This document shows positions 45,135-57,075 of a stretch of 64,000 bases of DNA, piece after piece (within the stretch, counting starts at the first letter, position 1; each line of letters begins with the position of its first letter). Location of the stretch: assembly GCA_030704615.1 (NCBI GenBank), contig CM060734.1, forward strand, positions 24,118,001 to 24,182,000, given 5' to 3'. Under the pieces are notes generated by a model, which saw only the letters and a program-made list of their open reading frames with translations, had not been told where the DNA came from and made no database searches. A program made the position numbers and the translations under genes. The DNA is from Takakia lepidozioides (taxonomy: Eukaryota > Streptophyta > Takakiopsida > Takakiales > Takakiaceae).

Positions 45135-45395
45135 GCAAAAACAAGCGTGACACAGCCTATCACAGCCCATCAAGGCGAACCACAGCCTATCACAGCCAAT
45201 CACAACGTGACACAGCACATCACAGCCCATCAAGGCAAAGCACAGCCTATCACAGCCCAGCACGGCGCAACACAGCCTATCACAACCTACCACAGCGTGT
45301 CACAGCCTATCACAGCTTACCACAGTGCATCACAGCCTATCACAGCGTACCACAGTATGACATAGCCTGTCACAGCTCAACACAGCCTACTAGGG
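45135..45395. repeat. CACAGCC minisatellite inside R-A (plus copy)
   Basis: Words such as CACAGCCTATCACAGCCCAT recur about every 20-30 bp. It is the counterpart of 22545-22790 and sits at the same place after integrase. Confidence 0.8.
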
Positions 45396-45865
45396 TTACA
45401 CGATCCATAGAATCAGTGACAGGTGCACGCATAATAACTTCAGGAAAATGGCTGACGGAAGAAAAGACGGAAAACCAGTTTAAAAATAGACACGTGGAAG
45501 TCAGGGCGCGACACACAGCTGAGAAGGAAGTGCAAGAACAGGTGTCATAAAGAAAGAGGACAAGAACGGCCATCAAAAGGGATGAAAGGCGGGCCCATTA
45601 ATGGATACGGAAAAAGGGGAACGGAACGAACGGCAAGTACAGAAAAGTGAAATTCTTGTCACATGTGTGATCCTACTGGACTATCCAGCAAGGAAAGTCC
45701 ACTAAAGAAAATGAAATCTAAAATCACGTCACATCGGTTACAGCCAATGAAAGCCAAAGCAGAGAAAGATCAAGAAATTGGAGGGAAATTAAGCGCAAGA
45801 GGCGGCGTCGTTCTGAGTAACGGGCGTCTCGACGGAACAGACCATCAATGCTATAGCTTGGAAAC

Positions 45866-48800
45866 TATGGAGGAACTAACAGACTATACGCTCGCAATAT
45901 TACTTACGCAGTGGCATAGACACGAAAGAACAGAGCGGAGCTTTTCTCTTGAGCGATGCTTGCAAGCCCCGCAGGCTTACAAGAAATTCCCCATAGCTTT
46001 TTGTGGCAACCATACGTTTATGCTTTGCGCACTACAGGCATTTTTGCAGTTGTTACAGCCAAAACATTTATGTGGGTCTAAAATGAAGAGAATGAGAGGA
46101 ATGGAGGAAATCAGGGTGAAGAGCACCACAATTCTGCAGAAACAAACGATTGCTACCCCACACAGGCGATACAGATACTGAAGGAGCTGAGATTGCAAAG
46201 ATTGCAAAGCATAGATTGGACATTACACCATAGACAGTACATGTTACAATTTTTGCAGAACTTTGAGCCAAGGACAGGAACAACAACGGTGAAGGGAGTT
46301 GAATTAGTAATTACTCCCCTATACCTCCAGCAATTGTTTCGATTGCCAGCAGGTCAGGTGCATGTGGAGGAGCACAGGGCAAGACTGCAAATAGGGGACT
46401 TATTCCAAGAAGGGTGTTTCTTTAAAACTCAGGGTTATGCTTGTACCAAGGCCGTGTACCCAGGGCTAAAGGAGGTAGGCCAGGTGTTGAATGTTCTGAT
46501 TGCCATGAAACAGAACCAACAGTATTTGAGCAGATCCTTCACGGAGGAATACTCAAAGCTTTGAAAGGACAAGAGGTAGAATGGGCGGACATAATGTACA
46601 ACGCACTGGTAGAGGAGATGAAAAGATTACAAGGTACTACCGCAAAGTCTCCTATCATAGTGTCTGGCCCAATCATTGCTCAATAATTCTTGATTCTGGC
46701 ATACTTGATGCGCAAGAAAAAGGAGATGGGAGTGTTGAGCCAGAAACCATTGCAATGGAAGAGCAAGGCTCTTCACACAGTAGGGTGGACTAACAGGGCA
46801 ACCCGAGACTAAGAGGCAGAGACGGGGAAAGACTGTAGTGGCGGATCCACTGGCTTCACGGATTCCGCATGATAATGTTTCCAAGCTCATGTGCAGGAAG
46901 GGGCACAGCAGCACAGAGAACTGCTATTACTGGAAGCAGGACCTTCAGAAAGGGAAGAGGAAAGTTACTTTAGCATCACAGCCATCACAGCCAGCTGATC
47001 GGCTTGTCACAAGGTTACCACAAGTTTGCCCATGAGTGCCACCAGAAATAATTGATTTGGAAAAAGAAGGGTTAGATATTCCAACTACAGAACAGATAGT
47101 GGCAGAAATTGAGAAGGGGGACCTTCTCTATGAATATTCTGGTCTGGTCAAGGACACAGAGATTCCAGAGGTGCAACAGTTGCCCAAGGGAAATCCCGAG
47201 GTGCATATAATACACACACCTGTGTCGGGTACCACAGGCAGAAGGTCATGACACTGCAGCACCGGTGATAGATGAAGTGGTTCAGATAGATGAAGTGGTT
47301 CATGAAAAATCCGGTGGGACAATGGCCTGATTGTTCGTGAGACATCACACTGTTGAGGAACAGGAGGAACAGCAGCAACCTCACCAATGATGACCCTCAA
47401 CAGGCAATGTTGATGAGTTCCATAGGCAGGACACTTAATTTGTTGGGGACTTATGTCAAATCCCATGTTCCAACTACCCAATTGACAGCCTTGAGAGAGG
47501 AACTCAGGAAGGAGTTTGAGGCTCGAATAACCACTGATTGTGCAAACAAGGTCGATGAGGAGGTCACTCTCAAGATGCCAGGACTTGGAAATACAGAAGC
47601 AGCTTTGCAATTGGCAAAGGAACATTGATTGAGGCAGGCCTCGCGCAAGACCAGTTGCACAAAGCACATAAGCAACAGCTATACCAAATGCAGGTACAAC
47701 ATGAAATCAAGTTGCAAGAAGTGAATGCACTACATACGGAGTTGCCGACAGTGCATGACAGGATGGCCATACAATGTTCTACACTCACAACTATGTCTTG
47801 ACCAAACTACACAAAAGAAATAAACAGTCAAGCAGAAAAAATATGAAGGCAGAAACAGAGAATGTTGAGCAAATGAAACTCATTGTCGACATGAAGAATA
47901 CAATCTGTCGCAATGAGGATACTACTTTCAAGCAATACAGGCAGATGGAAGCTGATCAAGAAAAGCACATCGTGGAGTTGCAACAAACGATCATGGCCAA
48001 TAGAAATGAAATCGCGGTCAATAACAAGGCTTGGAAGGAAGCCAATAATTTACTTGCTGCCTATGCGAATTTGGTTGAACCTCATGCAAAGCGCATGGAG
48101 GCAGTTAGAAGTGTACAAACTCAAAGAGGAGCACACTCTCAGGGGAACCACAAGCAACTTGGTGGATAACAGCTTATGCAGGTCTGGTTAGCACAAGGCC
48201 AGTGGGGGGCAAAGCCCACGAAAGCTCACCCAAAGCGAATGAATGAGCTCAGACTGCAAGTGCAGAACATTGCCACAACTACTATAGACAATGTCTATAG
48301 TAGGATAGCAGAGTTACAGGAGGATGTAGATGGACTGCAGACTCAAGTGAGGACCTCACTTCAAATATCGACAAAGAGTCTATATCCTCAGGAACAGCTA
48401 ATGGCTTCTTATTTACAAGCCAGAACTTTGGCTTTTTCAGTCTTCACAGAGGTGCAGAAAATGCCAATGATACAAGAGCTAGTACCACCAAACACCAAAC
48501 AAGTCACTGTACCAGTAGGCTGAACCTGTTGTTACTACAACCACAAAAAAACCGCAGCCACCACAGACTGAGTATGGGGCAATGCTGCTTTTAACCCACC
48601 TAAAAACTCCAGCTGGCAAGGAGTACAGTAGGGCTATGATTATGCCCTTCAACCAAATTCCCATCATGTTGGATTTGGCTTGGAAAGAATTTAGTCCTCC
48701 GCAGTCATTCGCACATTACTACCAAATCATGCGCATTTGGCTGCCAATGGCAACTAGGACTAAAGTTCTTCCGAACAATCGACCAATTGAGGATCATCAC

Positions 48801-50395
48801 TTTGCACAGTACTGGCACAAAGCAAGTACCATGTTGAGGGAATTAATTGCTTTCCAAGTTGTACATGGATTCATTTATACCAAGACCAAGGAGGTAGCAA
48901 GTATCTGAGACTAACAGGAGCCTTAGGGGTGACAGCAGCGCACTGTAGAGGGGGGTTACACAGTCCGTCACAGTCGTCACAGCCAACACAGCCAACACAG
49001 TCCGTCACAGTCGTCACAGCCAACACAGCCAACACAGCCAGACACAGTCAGCACAGCCCGTCACAAGCCGACACAGCCACACAGCAGTCACAGCCCGACA
49101 CAGTCGTCACAGTTTCACACAGCCAGTCACAGCTTGACACAACTGTCACGATCATAGGGAACGGAGAGCAGGACAGGGAACGACTGTGGGGAACAACACC
49201 TGCAAATGGAACATGTTAGTTCACGGACGACGGTTAGTGAGGGAACGGTTAGAGCCACAGGTAGGATGAGAGGGATAGATTGGGAAGCACTTGGGGGGGG
49301 GAGGGGTTCTTGGTTATGCATGAGAGGGGATCGGGCGGAGAGCAAGAACGGAAGCAAAGATGGAGAGTACGGTAAAGGAGGAAAGATGATTAGTAGATGC
49401 TTGTTATATGCAAAGCTGTAGTGATATTGTAGAGCAGATTAGAGACACAATGGCTTCGGCCTGATACCTGATAAATCATAATCTGATACTTATACGATAC
49501 AATCACACTGTGTAGAGAGATCTGAGTGAAGCTGTGGAATGAATTGATGAGTTGATGGAATCCGATAGATTGATGAAGCAAACTGATACTTAATTATCAA
49601 TGGTAAGGTAGCTAACATGAATGCGAAAGGGAAACAAATAGGAAACACCCCCATGATACACTAGCTGTAGGTCATGACTGATTGTTCTGCGCGGGCTGAG
49701 TACTTAGAGATTTCCAACTCTTCTATCTTGGAGTTTCCGCCTCAGATAGCGAAGGGATGGGTGAGTAAAAGCTGCGCGACAAGATCATTGGGTCTTACCT
49801 TCAGTACCACCTCATATGTACCTATATGAGGCAAAAGTTATGATGCAAAAGGATTCTCAAATTCGTTTCATGGTTTCAAGCGGCCTGGAACAATTGTCAA
49901 CACAGAAATTCGGCATTGATGATATTTTTCTATAAGGGACATTGGCATGGAAATACTTGCACGGTGCACAAGTAATGGTACCCCACTCACCTGGACAAAC
50001 AAGGAGCTCAGTGTCTTCACAATTTTGCTGTTCAGCGTTTACAGCAAGTTGTAAATATAAACTTCCAGACATGGTTATGACATTGAGGATTTCCACAAAA
50101 AGTTCGACAATTAAAACACCTGAGAGGCGATGAGGATTCTGATACAACTGTTTTCTTCAGCGGATTCTTTTGACATGGGAGAAGACTATGCAATACAGAT
50201 GGCAGAGAAGAAGCGACGGGGGTCTCATATGCCTGAAAGGTTACCTCGATATCAGCCTCCTCACTTATCCGGGTAGTGTTCAAACATCTTCGTCAACAGT
50301 GACAGACCTCGGGCTCGTACACACCAGTCCGCCACGAAACTCTCAATGTCAGAAAGGTGCTCACTCACAAAAGTTTGCTAATCGCAATCAGTAAA
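45866..50395 (+). pseudogene. R-A long 3' ORF, second copy, decayed
   Basis: Homologous to 21982-18332. It opens MEELTDYTLAILLTQW at 45866. Later blocks include FLQNFEPRTGT, DLFQEGCFFKTQGYACTK (46190-46560), a coiled-coil region (47400-48170), VYSRIAELQEDVDGLQTQV (48290-48350) and RAMIMPFNQIPIML (48625-48670). It has several frameshifts and a foreign LTR piece at 48903-49787. Because two independently broken copies encode the same protein, the ORF was once intact in the element. Confidence 0.6.
48903..49787 (+). repeat. 5'-truncated R-A-type LTR inside the R-A 3' ORF
   Basis: It starts about 85 bp into the LTR (CTAACAGGAGCCTTAGGGGTG) and ends GCTGCGCGACA, like the LTR at 50433-51327. The flanking ORF resumes at GATCATTGGGTCTTACCTTC after losing about 125 bp relative to the minus copy. 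A clean insertion would not delete target, so a recombination or deletion followed. Confidence 0.65.
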
Positions 50396-50432
50396 CCGTG
50401 AGGACACGGCTTTTTGAGAGGGGAAGGGGTAA

Positions 50433-51327
50433 TGTTAGAGGACTGTCTGGGACTTAGACACTTATACGGGATCTGTAGGGTACCCTTAATTTTTGCACAG
50501 ACTGAGATCAACAAGAGCCTTAGGGGTGCAGCGCACTGTAGAAGGGGGTTACAGTCCATCACAGCCAACACAGCCCGTCACAGTCGTCACAGTCGTCACA
50601 GCCGACACAGCCAGTCACAGCCCGTCACAGTTTCACACAGCCAGTCACAGCTTGACACAGCTGTCACGACCATAGGAACGGAGAGCAGGACAGGGAACGA
50701 CTGTGGGGAACAACACCTGCAAATGGAACATGTTAGTTCACGGACGGACGGTTAGTGAGGGAAACGGTTAGAGCCACGGGTAGGAAGATAAAGGGAGAAG
50801 CAAGGACTGAGAAGGGGATTATTATTCTTGGAAGCACGTCAGGGGGAGGACTTCTTGGTCATGGATGAGAGGGGATCGGGCGGAGAGCAAGAACGGAAGC
50901 AAGCATGGAGAGCATGGTGAAGGAGGAGAGATGATTAGTAGATGCTTGTTATATGCAAAGCTGTAGTGATATTGTAAAGCAGATTAGAGACACAATGGCT
51001 TCGGCCTGATACCTGATAAATCATAATCTAATACTTATACGATACAATCACACTGTGTAGAGAGATCTGAGTGAAGCTGTGGAATGAATGGATGAGTTGA
51101 AGGAATCCGATAGATTGATGAAGCAAACTGATACTTAATTATCAATGGTAAGGTAGCTAACATGAATGTGGAAAGGGAAAACAAATAGGAAACACCCCAT
51201 GATACACTAGCTGTAGGTCATGACTGATTGTTCTGAGCGGGCTGAGTACTTAGAGATTTCCAACTCTTCTATCTTGGAGTTTCCGCCTCGGATAGCGAAG
51301 GGATGGGTGAGTAAAAGCCGCGCGACA
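50433..51327 (+). repeat. 3' LTR of R-A (plus copy)
   Basis: 895 bp, TGTTAGAGGAC...GCGCGACA, preceded by the polypurine tract GAGAGGGGAAGGGG. It contains a CACAGCC minisatellite (50545-50670). It is closely similar over its 3' 400 bp to 49390-49787. Confidence 0.75.
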
Positions 51328-51344
51328 CCCAACACCGAGACACA

Positions 51345-51775
51345 TTGAGGTATGTCACTATACGTGGAGGGGATATCGACTAGGTGTTCGGCGTTTCCAC
51401 CTTGGGGACTATGTGTATCTGCAGCAGATAGCGCCTACGACCTTGGATGTTACAGCAGGATGTGTGATTCTAAGGGTCAGGGGGGTGTTGCCTTCAGGAG
51501 TGTTGATCCTGGAGAGTTGAGATGACATGGTATGGAAGGACCATGTGCGCAATTGTGCGCCATGTCACCTTCCACATATGGATGGGAGGATAGATCCCAA
51601 CTTTGCAGTGGTACCTGTAGGGTTACGTTGCATGCTATGTGGGCATGCTAGTGGTGCCACCACTATGCTGGTGTGTGATCAATGCTCAAGAGGTTGGCAC
51701 ATGGGATGCTTGACACCAGCTCTTGAGAGGGTTCATGATGGAGATTGGTTATGTCCACACTGCTTGGGATAGTGG
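51345..51775 (+). pseudogene. gypsy integrase tail with PHD finger, remnant
   Basis: From about 51390 the translation reads FHLGDYVYLQQIAPTTLDVT, resembling an integrase C-terminal module, then RVRGVLPSGVLIL and a stop. A second open stretch (51527-51772) has NCAPCHLP and a PHD finger with the spacing C-x2-C...C-x2-C-x4-H-x2-C...W-x-C-x2-C (CMLCG, CDQC, WHMGC, WLCPHC). PHD fingers after integrase occur in some algal and plant Ty3/gypsy elements, where they may read histone marks for targeting. The rest of pol is absent. Confidence 0.65.
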
Positions 51776-52031
51776 CAGTGGATATGACTAGTGGCAGCTA
51801 ACAAGACATGGGAAGCCAAGCTCACAGGAGTCAATATCCGAGATATCAGGCTCAAGTTCACAGGTTGCAAGACGGCGACTAACGATGGGGCAACTCTTGC
51901 ACCCGGCCTCTTGATATATCGAGTTTGAGTGTAGTAGGAACAGTGGTGGAGGACTTAGTGAGGCTATGGCTACTTCACATCTTGTGGCTACCTGGACTTA
52001 GAGGGACCTAAGCGCCAGCTAGGGGGGCGAT

Positions 52032-52762
52032 TGTGATGGGCTAGTGGCAGCCTAGTGGTTGGACTAGTGGCTGCACTAGTGGTGGCTAGTGGTAGCCTAG
52101 TGGTTGGACTAGTGGTTGCACTAGTGATGGCTAGTGGCAGCCTACTGGTTGGACTAGTGGCTGCACTAGTGGTGACTAGTGGTTGTCTAGTACTGACAGC
52201 CTAGTGGTGCACTAGTGGTGGACTAATGATAGACTAGTATTTGGTGTGCACATGTGTTGTGTGGTTTTGGATAGCGATGTAGTTGTGTAGCGATATGTAT
52301 GTGCACGACAGCTGTCAAGTTATTTTACCACTAGTGTGAAGTTAGCTAGGAAATAACTAGCTTTTATATATTGACATTTGGGATTGACCCAAGTGTCAAT
52401 CCAGGGGCCAATATATGTTTGGACACCTAGCGTTGTTATCTTCACGACAGATCGCGTTAGGCTCATCTTTCTTGAGTTGAGCCTCACCGCGTCTAGCTAT
52501 GGCGCCATAGTGTGGATTCCCCATGATGTGGGGTGCACTTGGCTCGATTTAATATATGAGTGATGTTTTCATGTGCAAGTGTGTGAGTTTGAGAGAGCTT
52601 GTGTGCTTGTATCCTTCTTCCTTATCTATTGTGATGGGTTAGTGGCAGCCTAGTGGTTGGACTAGTGGCTGCACTAGTGATAGACTAGTGTTTGGTGTGC
52701 ACATGTGTTGTGTGGTTTTGGACAGCGATGTAGTTGTGTAGCAATATGTATGCGCACGACAG
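52032..52762 (+). repeat. TAGTGG minisatellite in direct repeats, probable LTR fragments
   Basis: TGTGATGGG-TAGTGGCAGCC starts at 52032 and again at 52630. Both are followed by GGACTAGTGG-TGCACTAGTG units and then GGTGTGCACATGTGTTGTGT. The first copy has many more minisatellite units (52040-52235). A purine run AGGGGGGCGAT precedes the first. The second ends at 52762 where LINE sequence begins. They may be LTRs of the PHD-finger element, but the LTR end was not defined. Confidence 0.5.
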
Positions 52763-54915
52763 ACCCCTTTCCGATGTACATATCCCACCCCCGCAGCCTC
52801 GGATCCTCTCACCTATCCATACTCATGTAATATTAAAGCTTTCCAAAAACACTTCCACCAAGCCTCATCAAACTTTATACACAAAAATATCCCCAATACT
52901 CTTAGACGCGTGCAACCTACCCCCTATCAAAGCATGGGTTACAACTGAGTCCCTGCTCACAGCCACTATGCAAGAAATGACAAAAAATGTACTAGCTACG
53001 TGCTCTTCCCCCCCTGACCTCCCCCAAACTCCATACTCCAAACAAAATGGAGGCTATCTTACCCGCACTCAAAAACGCGAATGGACTCTACACCTCAACA
53101 TCTATCACTCCATCAGGCGTGCCCTCTCCATCACTCCAACATGCCCAACCCCCTCATACAATAACTGGCAAGCCGACCCACCAATCACCATTTCGAACAC
53201 TCTCCCGATATGCCAACCCCTCATGCCTCCCCCTACAGACCCGCTTGCTCTCCCCCAATGGACCGCCTCCCTCTCCAAGATTGGCAGAGACGCAAAAAAA
53301 AACTGCTTATGCCATCACAAAACAAAAAGCCACCGAAAACCAAAAAAAAATCGACACTTCCATTGGACAACTACTACACGATCACCCTAAAAGAGCTCAC
53401 AAAGCCATCTTCAACCCCGCCATCAACCCACCCATCAACTGCATCAAACACAGACTAGGACACATGCTAACTAAACCTGACGATATCAAACATGAAATTT
53501 GGCTTCAAGCCTCTGCCTCATACACGCCCACTGTCAGTAATTCGCTACACCCTATCAAACACGTACACAACTTCTTATGTAGAGTAAAACATTATCCATG
53601 GCATGATCTTGATGGCTTCTCGCTTGAGAAGCGGGGTTGCCCCGAAGATCGCATCATTAACTCCTTCACCTAGGACCTATTCAACTCCTGTTTAAAAGCT
53701 CTTTCCAAATCAAAAGCCCCGGGCCCGGATCTAATTCCAAATTCCATTTTACAAGCACTTGACCCCCAGTTCCACTATCTCTTTTTTCAAAATTTTCCGA
53801 CTTTGCTATCTACTTCAGCGTATCCCATATTCCTGGAAACATAGCCGGACCATTCACCTATTCAAAAAAGGTGACCCTACGGACCTAAGTAATTATGCCC
53901 TCGCAAATACTATCTACAAACTATTTACCAACACCCTAAACAACGATGTTGTCTAACTACGGAGAACAACACCGGATTCTAAGTGACCCCCAAGAAGGGT
54001 TCCGAGCCACACGCAGCACCATCCAACAGATACAATACGTCATTTCTGCCCTAGAAGACGCAAAACTTACCAAACAAGATATATACCTCCTCTATATTGA
54101 CTTCAAAAATGCCTTCGGCTCCCTAGACCACCCCCGACTACTGGCCACTATGACAGATCTGGGGTACCCCACCAACGCTATTCAACTTATCGGTAACATT
54201 TACACCAGTAGTACCACAGAATACTCCGGCTCCTACTATGCCCCCCCCCCCCCCCCCCCCATCCCTATTTTACGTGGCACCATCCAAGGGGACACGCTGA
54301 GCCCCTATCTCTTCATCATTTTTCTCGAACCATTGTTAAGATGGCCTGTCCGAGGTAACTCAGGCTACAAATACAAAACCTCCACGAACGAAATCTCCGC
54401 TGCCGCCTATGCGGATGACCTCGCTATTCTCGTACACAAACCCCAGCATCTCAACCGCCAGGTTAATAAACTATCCTGCTTCAACCAATGGTCAGGCATG
54501 GAACTCAGCCTCCACAAATGCGCAGTCACTGCAGTAAACTCACTAAATCTACGATCGCCTCCCACTATAAGCTTCACATACACTATCAACAAAAACCTTT
54601 CCCCTTCCTGGGCCCAGATGAACCCTGTACTTATTTGGGTATCTAACTGGTCCCCTCGCTCACCTGGCATATACAAAAGCAAACAACCATCTCTAAATTA
54701 ACCAGCAAAAGCTTAGCCCTTCTTAAATCCCCAATCTCCATCTGCCCCAAATTAGCTATCATCCAAAAAGTCCTCAATCCACAAGTCCAATACGCCTTCT
54801 ATGCAACCCCCTTCTCCCTACCTGACATTAGACAGCTGGACAAAAATATTATCCAACTTACTAACACTAGAAGCATTCGTGTCATGTACCACTGGGGTAA
54901 CGACTCATTTTGAGT
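52763..54915 (+). pseudogene. 5'-truncated non-LTR (LINE) reverse transcriptase
   Basis: The sequence begins in the linker between endonuclease and RT. RT blocks appear in shifted frames: SKAPGPDLIPNSIL (53710-53750), KGDPTDLSNYALANTIYKL (53868-53925), then a longer frame (53946-54701) with PQEGFRATRST, LLYIDFKNAFGSLDH, GTIQGDTLSPYLF and YADDLAIL (YADD at 54408-54419). A run of about 20 C (54242-54261) interrupts the finger/palm region. The product ends around 54910 without a poly-A tail. No endonuclease motif is present, consistent with 5' truncation. Confidence 0.8.
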
Positions 54916-56904
54916 CGTAAAAGTCAAAAAATTGGGATCGACTGGAAGTTACAAATGACTAGTTACAACAGACGTGGTAGTTGGGTTGTACATCCAATGA
55001 TTGGAGTGGTAAAGGACGCAGACGCGCGAACAATTGCTCAGCGATTAATGCGATTAATGCTGAAGAACCACGTGGCGTAACCAGGCCGGCCACCCGTGTG
55101 TCTGACCTTTTGGGCTGACTTTGACTTCTCCCTCCGGATGAGTGGACTGATTCACCGGGGCGCGGTGACACATGGACGACGACGTGGACGCCGACGTGGC
55201 GGCGCCGCGACGAGTAGCAATGCTGCCGCGTGGCCATGGGCCTAGGACGCCACGTCGCAGTCGGCCACATAACTTGGAGTGCTACATGTCAGCTGGCAAC
55301 AGCGACTGGCGAAGTCGACTACAAAACTGCCGGCAGACAAATCCACGGGGACCACGTGGAGAGTGTGTGGGTCGACGCGTGGCGTCGTCCCCATGCAATG
55401 GCAGTGAGGGGTACGACTGCTAGTGGAAAGACGCAGAGAGGTTGTGCCCTCTCGGGACTGCTTTGGCCAACTCCGCTGCCATTGTGATAGTTGGTTGCAC
55501 TACACTAGGAAAGCACTGTAGACAAGCACTTGTAGTGGTTTGTGTGAGTTCTGCAAATGACCTGCATTCTAAGCTGAAAGTATGGTTCTGATGCATTCTA
55601 GTGGTTTTAGTGGTTCACCCATATGCAGGGGGAATTGAGAAGCAATGATACTGGGCGAAACTCAGAACACAGACCACGATGCATGCACAACATCACGCCA
55701 ATGAACCAAATAGACGTAGTCCAGGGAGACCAAAGACCATCACACATACACATAAAAGGTGGATGGACACGATGACAAGTCAGGAAAATGTGATATCACA
55801 TTCAGATAAGAGACCGTCACGGCACACGTGCGTATGAGCAAGACAAAATGCCAACATACATGGTTGCCGGACATTACATAAACTGTCATGGCCCGAATGT
55901 TCAAAACTGGTAACATGAGTATCATACACACTTCTATGAGTATCATACACACCCAACAGGGACTACAAACATGAAATCTCACTTGACACTTTCACCTTTT
56001 CTCATACTCTTCTCTGGCCACAGAGTCACCGTGCCTTTCACGTGCGCTAGTGTGGTCTGGGGGGGGGGGGCATCGTCCAGATTTGGGGCTACCTTGTACC
56101 ACCCGGACGAATGTCACTTGTCCCTCGGCTATTCCACCACTTCCGCCTTTGTTGCGGCTGTCTTTGACCGCTTGTCATTGGGGTTCAAGAGAAACACAGG
56201 ATCTGATATCTGCAGACACCAACATCAACTGCCACTCAGCAACAAACATAGCAATGACAAGGAGCGCACGTGGGCATGGAAACGATCTTGGTTGACGATA
56301 CTGAATCAACATCAAATTTGGGGTGTTTCTTTGTACCTTGAAGCGAGGCTCGTCGCTGAGGGTGGCAACCGAGGAAAGTTGCCCATGTGTCTTCAACTGC
56401 ATCAGCAAAAAGAGGTTTAGTCAGACGGATAAGAATAACATGAACTCTGGTTGCTGCAATGGTATAAACACACCTCCACGGAGCAAGCTAACAAACACCC
56501 TGCTCAGACCCTGCAAACTACAACTTCCTGGCAAAAATAACCCTACTAAAAACTAGGCAAAAGCAAGGAACCATGAATGCATGCCTAGGGAACCACGTCC
56601 TGCTGCGATGATGGTGCTGGGGACAACCCACTCCTCTTGCTCACCTGCAATGAACACACAATGCAATGCTTCAGGAAGTGTATCCATAAAGGAAACCAGC
56701 CAAGCAAGTTTGCGGAGAGGGGCTGGGAACAAACCATACCTTGGGCGCTGCCTCCTCATGCCGGGGGGCAGATCCGGAATGCTGGCGACGTAGCCCTATG
56801 GTCCTTGGCGAAGGACCCACCTTCTTCACATTCGACCCCAGTGCCACTCCCTGTGATCCCTGCAATACATATAGTGCCAGCCATGCGTGAGAGGGCATCC
56901 GGGG
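54916..56904. other. no recognised feature
   Basis: About 2 kb with only short frames on both strands and no motif I recognise. It has a run of 12 G at about 56059-56070. It may be the only host-like DNA in the right half, but this cannot be shown. Confidence 0.5.
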
Positions 56905-57075
56905 GGAGGTTTACTATTTCATGAGCAGAAGCCATGAGCCATGAGCCGCATGAGCCGCATGAGCGGTGAGCCGAAGTCTAAGATACGCGGATTTCATGAG
57001 CGGACTCCTCCAAATTTGGAAATGCGGCAGATTAAACAAGTATTAAAATAATAGTTTTTTAATTTGACCTTGCCG
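56905..57075 (+). repeat. terminal repeat of TE-B2 at its second-gene side
   Basis: It matches 11570-11745 (TE-B1 transposase side) over about 165 bp and diverges after TTTGACCTTGCCGTTTT. This is the basis for calling long terminal inverted repeats in family B. Confidence 0.75.

Larger units (their letters stand above)
43699..51327 (+). mobile_element. retroelement R-A, plus-strand copy, 3' part
   Basis: It begins within pol at the TE-A2 right end. It continues through integrase (43797-45010), minisatellite (45135-45395), degraded knuckle (near 45665), the 3' ORF (45866-48900 and 49788-50395), a polypurine tract and the 3' LTR (50433-51327). A foreign LTR fragment (48903-49787) replaces about 125 bp of the 3' ORF. 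Confidence 0.75.

Noticed and set aside
55172-55487. Arg-rich overlapping ORFs of about 85 codons.
   Set aside because: GC-rich stretch open in several frames; no motif and no homologous copy in the window.
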